Source of the DNA: Isoetes taiwanensis
Taxonomy: Eukaryota; Streptophyta; Lycopodiopsida; Isoetales; Isoetaceae
NCBI GenBank assembly: GCA_021234155.1
Contig: JAJEKV010000003.1
Location: 34,267,166 to 34,331,165, forward strand
Length of the DNA: 64,000 nucleotides
Reading direction: 5' to 3'
Position numbers and translations under genes: made by a program. Every line of letters starts with the position of its first letter. Within the stretch, counting starts at the first letter, position 1. The notes beneath the pieces were generated by a model. It saw only the letters and a list, made by a program, of their open reading frames with translations. It was not told where the DNA came from and ran no database searches. Below are positions 55,548 through 64,000 of this stretch, piece by piece.

Positions 55548-57434
55548 CTGCGCATATAAACATCATGCTCCAATTCTCCCCCAAACCATAAACAAAATTT
55601 TGAGATTGACAAAAAGAATGTAGAGAAGCTGCATACCTTCGATTGCATTCAAGTTCAGCTGCTTCTTTGCAAATTTGACTCTAGAACAAACCAAATCAAA
55701 GAAACCCTCCATCTAGCAAACCGCTTTATGCAAAAATGGGTCATTTCTGCCCTGATAAAGGGAACGTGCGACCTAGGTAACTCCATATTCAAACACTCAA
55801 GCATATTTAGGGCGAAGACAAATTTTGGATGTTGCTGCCAAGCAAACACTCCTGAATCTAGAGGTTGGACATGCATGTCATTATCTTACAGCCGTCCTCA
55901 GTCCGTGCATGCCCCAAGATAAGCCTCCATTTTGATCTCTAATGAAAATTTAAGAAATTTTTGGAAACTTCTACGATTTTGGGTTATCAGAAAATCTTTC
56001 CGGCGGCCAAAAACCCTTAAAATCTTAGAAAATCAATTAAAAAAAAATTCCAAAAACATTTTCCTCCATACCGGAAAATCCCAAATTAACAAGATTGATA
56101 GTTTCCTATGGTAATAAGTTCTGCTAAGTATAATATCAAGTTGGAATGATAGATACATTGTGTTTTGCAACCATTGAAACTTGTTCCTTCTACAAATTTA
56201 CAACAATTCCATTGCTATAGTAAGTAAGTGTATCAATGTTTTATTGCTTTAAATTTTTCAATTTCTCCAAGCATTAAATTTTAATAGTTGTGTCTAGTGC
56301 TTCATCGAAAAATATCATACCTTAGAATTAAGTGAAAATGGAGCGGTGAAAACTTTGCTCCAAGCCTAGCGTTGAACATAATAATATTCTTTATTGTCGA
56401 TTATGTCGCCAGTATATTAAATGGCTCATATTTCTAATGGTTTAAAAAAAAAAAAAAACTTGTGAGTTGTCGCCACTATATTGAATGGCTTGTTTTTCTA
56501 TTGGTTTGAAAAAATAACAGAGGTAATATATTCGTGATGCGATTCTAGACTTGAAGGTCAATGATCGTGTCGTCGTGAATCCTTGATCTAGTGTATTTCT
56601 TGATGAATGAATGCTCATGCATATTTGACCTAGCATTTTCGTGAAAAAATTATTGAAGGTCATATGACCATTGATGCTTGTGTTGGCTACATATAGGTCC
56701 TTATCAATTGGTCGAACGAAATGGTGCCAAGAAAAATTGTTATCCATAGAGCTTGTATGATTTCTTGATGATCCGACCGGATTTGAGAGGATAAATAAGA
56801 ACTGCTAACTAGGCATCTACATTCCGCCAAAGACAAGTCGGCTCCATTCCCATGGTTGTTAATAATGTGAATAGATGCAATTAGATCATGCTTTCAATTC
56901 AAGCTTGTTTTTGCATTTCTCGTAACTCTATTTCATTGCATGAAAGTGAAGCATGTTTTGTTCTAAGTTGTTGCTCAAAGTCCATAATGACTTTAAGGAT
57001 TGAAACAAATATATCAAAAAGACAACAACGTAAAACAATATAATAGATAGACTACTAACATGCATAGTAAATAAGCATGTGCCAAAAAGATATAACACAC
57101 TTCCAAAATCAAATGTAGTTTTTGAACTAATAAGAAAAACTTGAGAGGATTGAAACCAGGTTAAAACCATGTATCTGATCATGCTAACTAGTATGTAAAA
57201 TCATCTTAGATTATAATATTGACAATATAGGCTCAAAAATCACCTCCTAAACTAGCAATAATTTTAAGAAACTAGTGTAAGACATATAATTAGTATAAGA
57301 ACTGTGATCAAACTAGTAGTGATATTACAAAACCATGAAAGTCATCTAGTTTTCGTTGACATTACGAGTTGTATGTATTAAAAACCATCATTATACTAGT
57401 TTCCATAATGATTATGAATGCGAGTTAATTTTTG
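55548..57434. other. No recognisable gene
   Basis: AT-rich. A run of 14 A at about 56444 and TGTCGCCA(G/C)TATATT words repeated at 56405 and 56467 are the only structure noted. Confidence 0.4.
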
Positions 57435-57818
57435 TCGGCAACAAAGATGGAGCTCCTCTTGCTATGGTACATCCTAAATCAGCCTCAATCTGGCAAACTA
57501 AAGGGATTCATATCCTCAACGACCTCTGATCTTTGGAACACAACAGATGGATCTCATGGTCAGTGATAAAGAATAAAGTGGGAGACACATTCACAAATAG
57601 AAGGCTGTACAAGACAATTATCAGAAGGATAGATGTGGTGTCAGGAACCCTTGGAACAACAGAGACATGGATCTTAAAAGATGAGAAAGGCATGGAGTGC
57701 AAGTGTTACAAGGTCAAAACTCTGTACAAGTTGATGCTAGTCAGAGAACCATTTAAAGTAAAAGGGAGTTTGGGGCTGGATCAGGACGAACTTTTACCTC
57801 AGCTAATGCACTGCTAGA
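57435..57818 (+). pseudogene. LINE zf-RVT fragment, copy c
   Basis: Matches 45677-46050: TNRRLYKTIIRRIDVVSGTL, KGMECKCYKVKTLYKLMLVR. It stops at an in-frame TAG shared with copy 59562 (CTGCTAGAACTCC), so those two copies are closest relatives. Confidence 0.75.
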
Positions 57819-57841
57819 ACTCCTGGTGCTAGTACTCCTGG

Positions 57842-58340
57842 TGCTCCTGGTGTTATAGATAATGATAATGGTTTGGAGGACTTAGAATAACACCATGTTT
57901 GTGTAATTCACTCTTATAGATAACGAACAAAGCGGTATGCTTTGCCTAACGATTTCGAGGGCTTAGAACAGCGCCATGTTTGTTTAATTCAATGTTATAG
58001 ATAACATTCGAGCATTTGGAGATAACATTCAATTATTATTACAAAACATGCGTTCCAAGTCACTATCGTTAATAGGTTTCCAACTTTGCCTAGGTAAAGA
58101 AGGGATTGGACCATAATAAAATGTAAGGCAACTTGGTTCTAACAGTAACATGGAACACTGACTTGGTTCTATCATGAATAGTCCAACTTTGCCTAGGTAA
58201 ACAAGGCAAGAAAAGTTTGGACCATGATATCCGAGTGTAAGGCAACTTGGTTCAATCATTATCAGGATAATAATTTTGCCTAGGTAAGCAAGGCTAGAAA
58301 AAATTAGACCATAATATCCAAATGAAGGCTAGAAAAGTTT
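57842..58340. repeat. Imperfect tandem repeats, TTTGCCTAGGTAA units
   Basis: A unit with ACCATGTTTGTGTAATTCA recurs at 57889 and 57973. Then AACTTTGCCTAGGTAA plus AAGG and GGACCATAAT occurs three times (58083, 58183, 58272) with a period of about 100 bp. Confidence 0.7.
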
Positions 58341-58674
58341 GGACCATAATATTGGCAAGGTTACACTATGCTAAAGTGATACCATAATAGTAGCAGGACT
58401 AGGATATTGACATTCCAACAATATTCACATATTATATTTTGATATTAGTGTTTCACCCTAACATTTTGAGCATGTAGCTATGATCTTTATCTATACTGAG
58501 GATGATGAATTTAGTTCATCATTTACAATGTTCGACCTTATGCCCAACTCCACAAAGAGTAAGAGACTTTGACTATAGCATCACCTCAAAACCTACTCAA
58601 ATGAACACTCTACTCCCATCAGGTTTTCTATGAAGAAGCACCGTGTTGTTCTATGCAAAGCTCTCAGAGATACC

Positions 58675-58800
58675 GATGCGACACTATCTGACATGAATGA
58701 GCTGCTCTAAGTTTCTTTTACACATTGTTAAGTCTTTCGATGCCACACTATCTAACATGAATGAGCTGCTAAGTTTCTTTTACACATTGTTAAGTCTTTG
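58675..58800. repeat. Tandem duplication of about 63 bp
   Basis: GATGCGACACTATCTGACATG to TTAAGTCTTTC is repeated as GATGCCACACTATCTAACAT to TTAAGTCTTTG, with a 2-base deletion in the second unit. Confidence 0.9.
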
Positions 58801-58893
58801 GATGTTTGTGTTATAATAAAAGGTTACAAAAGTTAGATTATTATTGCATGCTTTTCTCATGGCAGTCAAAACATCTGCAGACTTCCAACTTAT

Positions 58894-58921
58894 GCCCAGC
58901 AACGCTGGGCATAGTTACTAG
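58894..58921 (+). mobile_element. Helitron 3' terminus
   Basis: Perfect hairpin GCCCAGCAACGCTGGGC (58894-58910), seven bases, CTAG (58918-58921), host T. The host sequence after it, TAATATAGGATGTG, is inside block R; intact copies read TTA^TAATATAGG, so this Helitron inserted at A^T within a block R copy. Confidence 0.8.
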
Positions 58922-59558
58922 TAATATAGGATGTGATGTTCTGGATGTTAAAATGCAATAAAACTAGTTGTGGGCAAAAAGATTGGGCCATTCTTTCTGA
59001 CAAATGCTTTCAGATTGGATTTGACATATTTTTGCAATAAGCATGGGATCTAAACAGGATGTATCAACTTCTGAAGGTCAACCACTTGCAGATGAGAACC
59101 TAAACTAGAGGGAATTTTGGTGCAGCCAGCATGAGGGAAGAAAGAACTACGGTGTGGATTTGGTTTGCGAATGCTCCCTTCACTTATATTAGGCACTCAT
59201 ATTGGATATTTTTCTTTTCCTACGGGATGTAGCAATGACCCTCCTGCTTACACCAGATTACTTTGCAATTTTCATCTTTCCAACTTTGCTGCTACTGAAA
59301 GATTTTGCTCTCATTAACATTGGCTGCATAATAGAAAGATTATACAATGGCCACTTTAGGAATTGGGTTAGCCACCAGACCACATGGAGGGCACCAAGGA
59401 AAAATGACATCATTATTGCTGCCATTAATATGGGCAAAACATGACATCCTGTTGTGTTTGGCATTCACGTTGGCTTGCAAGTTCGCTACCTGGGGACAAT
59501 TGTTTTTTGTCACATCTACTGATGCTCTTTCCTTCAGACGCAGTACAACAACATAATA
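58922..59558. repeat. Dispersed block R, copy 3 (partial)
   Basis: Starts exactly at the Helitron 3' end and stops at ACAACATAATAG, where it is fused to LINE sequence. Confidence 0.75.
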
Positions 59559-59561
59559 GTT

Positions 59562-60810
59562 TCTATGGGAAGTATTTCCTAAACTAGCATGGTCAGAAGT
59601 ATGCAGGAATAAAAGTGATGGAGGTCTAGGCCTCAAAGACCTATGGACTCAATCTCAAGTTCTAGCAGCGAAGCAAGTTTGGCGGACCTTACAGCGGGCA
59701 GAATCCCCAGCCATGCATTTTATCGAATATAACTTAATGAAATGTCATCCTAAAGGTAAGGCTTCGGTGCCTATGTTGCTTCCAAATGCAACTTACTATG
59801 ACTTCAAGATTGGTAAAAGGACATCATTGATGATGAGATATTTGCTAGCAGCATGGCAAAAGGTCTCAAAGTGGTTCAGGCTCAAGGATCTGCCTTGGGA
59901 AACAGGTGCCCATTCACTCTTCTGGAATGAGCATGTCGGCAACTGCTATGGTACATCCTAAATCAGCCTCAATCTGGCAAACTAAAGGGATTCATATCCT
60001 CAACAACCTCTGATCTTTGGAACACAACAGATGGATCTCATGGTCAGTGATAAAGAATAAAGTGGGAGACACATTCACAAATAGAAGGCTGTACAAGACA
60101 ATTATCAGAAGGATAGATGTGGTGTCAGGAACCCTTGGAACAACAGAGACATGGATCTTAAAAGATGAGAAAGGCATGGAGTGCAAGGGTTACAAGGTCA
60201 AAACTCTGTACAAGTTAATGCTAGTCAGAGAACCATTTAAAGTAAAAGGGAGTTTGGGGCTGGATCAGGACGAACTTTTACCTCAGCTAGTGCACTGCTA
60301 GAACTCCTGGTGCTCCAAAAAGATTCAGACTTTTAAGTGGCTGTTATGGAAGGAAGGATTGCCAACTCTCACCCGTTTATACAAAAGGAAAACTGTGGGC
60401 TGCCCGTTAGGATGTTCTGAAGCAGAGAGCATCGACCATATGCTCTTCTGCCCCCGTATCAATCAGTTTTGGCATTGGGCAGCGGCCATCTTGGGAATTT
60501 CGATCAATGACATGCAATGGCCACGGATTGCAATGATCAAATGTACTAAAGTGATGGACTCCCTGATTACAGTAGCACTCTGGTGCTATTGGAAGGTGAT
60601 GTAGCAATGGGGCAAAAACCAATAGACCACAGAAGAATTATAGCCACCTTCAACTATAAAGTTTCTCTCATGGCAGGCAAAAATTTGGCGAAGCATACGA
60701 CAGAGAATATGATAATAGTGGGCGCATGCAAGGGTGGGTTCTACCAATACTTCAAGTGTGCATGGGCCGAGCTAGGAAGAGATGGTGATGATGACTCTCT
60801 AGCCTAGGTT
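59562..60810 (+). pseudogene. LINE zf-RVT fragment, copy d (uninterrupted)
   Basis: The best copy of this LINE tail. It encodes PKLAWSEVCRNKSDGGLG, MRYLLAAWQKVSKWFRLKDL, a 17-nt deletion near 59943, LYKTIIRRIDVVSGTL, a stop at about 60300, then KTFKWLLWKEGLPTLTRLYK-like sequence and CPLGCSEAESIDHMLFC, the CCHC-type zinc-binding end. It provides the empty site for the TIR element in 44479-45478. The 3' UTR ends near 60905. Confidence 0.8.
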
Positions 60811-61019
60811 GGACTAGGTGAATTTCGTTTTGGTGTCTTGTAATTTTGTTTATCTGTAATTTTTGTTTATCTCTAACTTTCATTCTATCAATAAAAAATC
60901 TAAACATCTTGCCTCCTGCCGACCCCCTGCCAACCGTATATATACGAAAATGGGTCCAAAAAACCCCCTTCCCATGCATGCAGATGGGTTATACGCCCAA
61001 AACTGTGAACCCCCCTTGC

Positions 61020-61980
61020 AATGTATGTAACTTTAAGAAATTTCAAATAGGGTTTATATTTTTCTTTTTTTTGTTTTCCACTTTCTTTCTTGTTCCAAGT
61101 ACAAAATTGAAGCATTAGAGGAAAAGGAACAATGTAGTCCCCTTTTTTTGGGTTTTTGAACATGTTCATATATGTTTGTGTCTTGATTTATGTATTTACA
61201 ATAAATTCAATGTCTTTGCCAAAATGCTTGGATTTTTTTAAATTACTATAGCGTGATGGCTAATATTTGCCTTTCCATTTTGTGAAAGTTTAACCAAAAG
61301 CAAGAAACTGTGATGGAGAAAAACCATTTAGTTCAGCCAAGTGTTAGAAACTTCTAGCTCCAATTTGAAGGTAGTTTAGCTAAACCTATTTTGGCTATAC
61401 TAAAATATAGGAGTAGTAATTTATTCCATGTAAGTTGGAGAAGGCGGAGTATTTGTTTAATGATGTTAAGCAGAGGGTTGTACATTTTCAGGGAAAGAAT
61501 AATCTTTAGGGAAAAGAACAACAATTTGCAAACTTGGCAATAAGAAGTTTTAGAAGCTGGGTTATGAGTTCTTGCATATGACACCCCCCTGCCCTTGCGG
61601 TAACCTTTTAGGACCTTATAACTATTTAATTTGCTGTAATATCATCTGAACATATCATTTTTCCCTAGAGCCAACGTCATCATGCTTATATTCGTTTATG
61701 ATTGTTGTTGATGTTAGGTTTTTTCATTTTGTATTATGAAAGGACATTCTACACCACTCTAGAACATGCAGAATGCCTTTATTAAATTTGCTATTTCCAA
61801 AAACTTTCTATTTTGGAAGTCAAGGGGGGTTGGAGGCGAAAGTTCTAGGTACCACCAAATTGGACAATCTAGATGGAGTTTTTCAATTTAGAAACTCCAA
61901 GAACCAAGAAATGAATTAATGCCATAAAAACATAAAAATAGATCCAAAGGAAATTAGCTAAAACATAATCTCAAGCTATA
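61020..61980. repeat. Duplicated non-coding block (copy B)
   Basis: Counterpart of 30403-31545. It lacks the (GATA)n retroposon end and shows a small deletion near 61435. Confidence 0.8.
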
Positions 61981-61986
61981 TATAAT

Positions 61987-62095
61987 CTCAGCTAGTGCAC
62001 TGCTGGAACTCCTGGTGCTCCAAAAAGATCCAGACTTTTAAGTGGCTGTTATGGCAGGAAGGATTGCCAACTCTCACCCGTTTATACAAATCAGG
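61987..62095 (+). pseudogene. LINE zf-RVT fragment, copy e (short)
   Basis: 109 bp matching 46030-46130: QTFKWLLWQEGLPTLTRLYK-like coding sequence. It is then joined to the 60-bp segment that also precedes PHT1 copy 3. Confidence 0.75.
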
Positions 62096-62164
62096 AAGGA
62101 TGTCTAAATCAGGGATGGGGGATGGAGTCGGACCACTTGCCAGGTCCCTTGTAGGAACCGTCAG

Positions 62165-62400
62165 GTATACCTGCAAAGGCACCAGAATCTGCCTCTGTGG
62201 CAGTGGACCCAACCGCCTGGATCTAAGGAAAAGGGAGGCCTTGAATATGCGATGTTGAATCCTGATGAAATCACAATCGAAACTCTGGCAGCCACGAGAA
62301 TTCCGACTCCTTGCATGGCGAAAACCACATCAACAAAAGCGCCTCTGGTTTTAGTGTTGTAATATTTAGACATAATCACTGCAGAGAGAGGATAATCTCC
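62165..62400 (-). pseudogene. PHT1: PHT1 fragment, copy 4
   Basis: Minus strand encodes [20 protein letters not shown] and [11 protein letters not shown], nearly the same as copy 3. It is cut at GATAATCTCCC, where copy 3 continues into the GDYPLS signature, and is fused directly to block R. Confidence 0.8.
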
Positions 62401-62401
62401 C

Positions 62402-63410
62402 TTTTTTTGTTTATTTTAGGGTTCCTAGGTGTCCAAATCTCAACCATAAATTCTCAACCCTAAATCCCAGCCTTTGGATTTAGGGTCATCCAACACTTAC
62501 ACTAAAATTTATAATATAGGATGTGATGTTTGGATGTTAAAATGCAATAAAACCGGTTGTGGGCAAAAAGATTGGGCCATTGTTTACGACAAATGCTTTC
62601 AGATTGGATTTGACATATTTTTGCAATAAGCATGGGATCTAAACAGGATGTATCAACTTCAAGATCAACCACTTGCGATGAGAACCTAAACTAGGGGCAA
62701 TTTTGGTGCAGCCAGCATGAGGGAAGAAAGAACTACGGTGTGGATTTGGTTTTGAATGCTCCCTTCACTTATATTAGGCACTCATATTGGAGATTTTGCT
62801 TTTCCCTACGGGATGTAGCAATGACCCTCCCGCTTCTAAGCTAATAGGTGTGATACACCAGGATTACTTTGCAATTTTCATCTTTCCAACTTTGTCAAGC
62901 ATTGAAAGATTTTGCTCTCTCATTAACGTTAATGATAATAGAAAGATTATACAATGGCCACTTTAGGAATTGGGTTAGCCACCGGACCGACATCATCATT
63001 ATTGCTGCCATTAATATGGGCAAAACATGACATCCTGTTGTGTTTGGTATTCACGTTGGCTTGCAAGTTAAAGACACGAGGACAATTGTTTTTGTCACAT
63101 CTCCAAATGCTCTTTCCTTCAGATCTTGAGACAACAACATAATAGAGGCAGGGTTATATGTAATGGGAACTGGACCACTAAGGATTTATAGTTTGATGAA
63201 TATAAGTGGATTTGCAAGTGAAGGTATTGGCATAGACATGGAGTCAGAGTGCTTATATGTAATAGAAACCAGTGAGAAGAACATGCCTACCTGTTAGCGC
63301 AATGCTTTTCACCACTTCACCTTTACAGGGTAGCTTATTTGTTGATAGGTTAACGTGATACTTTAATGTGAAATATTCGTCTAATACAACACATCAATCT
63401 CAATGAGTCC
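62402..63410. repeat. Dispersed block R, copy 4
   Basis: Begins TTTTTTGTTTATTTTAGGG and follows copies 1 and 2 to CATCAATCTCAATGAGTCC, with more small indels than the others. Confidence 0.75.
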
Positions 63411-63740
63411 TTTTTGGGTTGCCCCTAGGGGGGCAAGCCCTTGTTGATGTGGGTTTTTGGCATATTCCAAGTATATATTAATATATGCCTGGAATATACC
63501 AATGACTGCTAAAAACCCATTATTGAGGGTAAATTGGCGGTCAAATCTGTTCCTGAGCAGCCCCTCTGAAACCGGTTAACTTGCAGCTTCATTTGGCTCC
63601 TTCTTTTCAGCGCCGGACTCCTTAATCAATTCCTTGGAACCTTAGAACTTCAGGACAGAGCTTCGTCTTCCCAAGGTTGAGATCCAGACTCACATTTTTC
63701 TGTTCCATATCCAAGCTATCAACTCCGGCGAGAGATAAGC
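63411..63740. other. Short non-coding stretch before the PPR frame
   Basis: Two inverted repeats are visible: TTGCCCCTAGGGGGGCAA (63420) and TATATTAATATA (63474). No start codon for the PPR frame is assigned here. Confidence 0.4.
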
Positions 63741-64000
63741 CAATATAATCGTGCTGCAATTATCATGGCCCATGCCAAGCTTGATCAAGGCCGTGTTGCT
63801 ATTATATTGCACAGCATGATGGGGGTTTCAGCTGTGAAGAGTGACAATTATGTCTTTATTGCAGTTCTTAAAGCATGTGCAATGATGAACATTCTTCCAC
63901 AGGTGAGAGTTATTCATTACTGGATCTTTGAATGTGATTTGCATTGTAATAATATTGTGGGAAACACTCTCATTGACACATATGCCAAATGTAGAAGTCT
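63741..64000 (+). CDS. Pentatricopeptide repeat (PPR) protein, partial, runs off the window
   Basis: The frame encodes QYNRAAIIMAHAKLDQGR, then SDNYVFIAVLKACAMM and NIVGNTLIDTYAKC. These are successive 31-36-residue PPR motifs of the P-L-S type (yvf..vLkAC, VgNtLIdmYaKC). PLS-class PPR proteins act on organelle RNA, often in C-to-U editing. 86 codons are open to position 64000. The residue after LPQ is V where relatives have G (lpqGr.iH), a small deviation. No start is seen because typical upstream repeats are not readable, so it may be a truncated gene or a later exon. Confidence 0.75.

Overview
This window is transposon-dense nuclear DNA from a land plant. The evidence is a run of plant-type pieces: a CBL-interacting kinase (CIPK) pseudogene, fragments of a PHT1 phosphate transporter, a PPR repeat array at the right edge, Helitrons with hairpin-CTAG ends, a PIF/Harbinger-type element with TAA target duplications, and several LINEs. 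The PPR style and the transposon families would suit a seed-free plant such as a fern, but that is inference and no species is claimed. Nothing looks like an intact multi-exon host gene. Almost every recognisable coding piece is truncated, frameshifted or part of a mobile element.

Region 1-16.7 kb is a transposon-protein cluster. After an AT-rich start there is a broken FCP1/NIF-like HAD phosphatase (2.6-3.3 kb, + strand). On the - strand lies a degenerate DDE-type transposase-like gene (5.1-7.8 kb) whose three acidic motifs (DFAENY, SDGRSSQFK, HGKGEHDGAK) can all be read. Upstream of it is a broken gene with a ParB-like look (7.85-9.65 kb). At 9.7-11.3 kb there are six copies of a 16-bp GC palindrome, GATCGCGGCCGCGATC or close variants. 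A DUF8039-like exon and a long DUF7869-type transposase-like gene follow (11.9-14.4 kb). Convergent to these are two small paralogous genes of unknown function (80 and 76 aa), each with its own TATA box. A 1.16-kb Harbinger-type element closes the region.

Region 16.7-41 kb holds two copies of one large unit (18.6-25.3 kb and 31.6-39.7 kb), each broken by different later insertions. Copy 1 carries a 3.87-kb insertion with a 5-bp duplication (ATATT). Copy 2 carries a poly(A) retroposon with a 9-bp duplication and a complete 3,738-bp Helitron (34811-38548). Because each copy preserves the other's empty site, the insertions can be delimited precisely. Both copies carry the same PHT1 fragment with the same 4-nt frameshifting duplication, so it was already dead when it was copied. 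LINE 3' ends with different simple-repeat tails, a triple tRNA-like SINE head and foldback palindromes fill the rest.

Region 41-63.4 kb is a mosaic of shuffled blocks: a CIPK pseudogene with a mutated catalytic loop, five pieces of one zf-RVT-type LINE (one split by a 1-kb TIR element), a near full-length but decayed GC-rich LINE (50.2-52.65 kb), further Helitron 3' ends on both strands, an orphan dual-specificity-phosphatase exon (55.4 kb), and repeated copies of the PHT1 and adjacent non-coding blocks. The last 260 bases are in an open PPR reading frame that runs off the window.

Together the window records repeated Helitron and retroelement activity moving host gene fragments. The least explained pieces are the small-protein pair, the palindrome array and the two DDE-like genes with their neighbours. 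All homology calls are from recognition by eye; no search was run.
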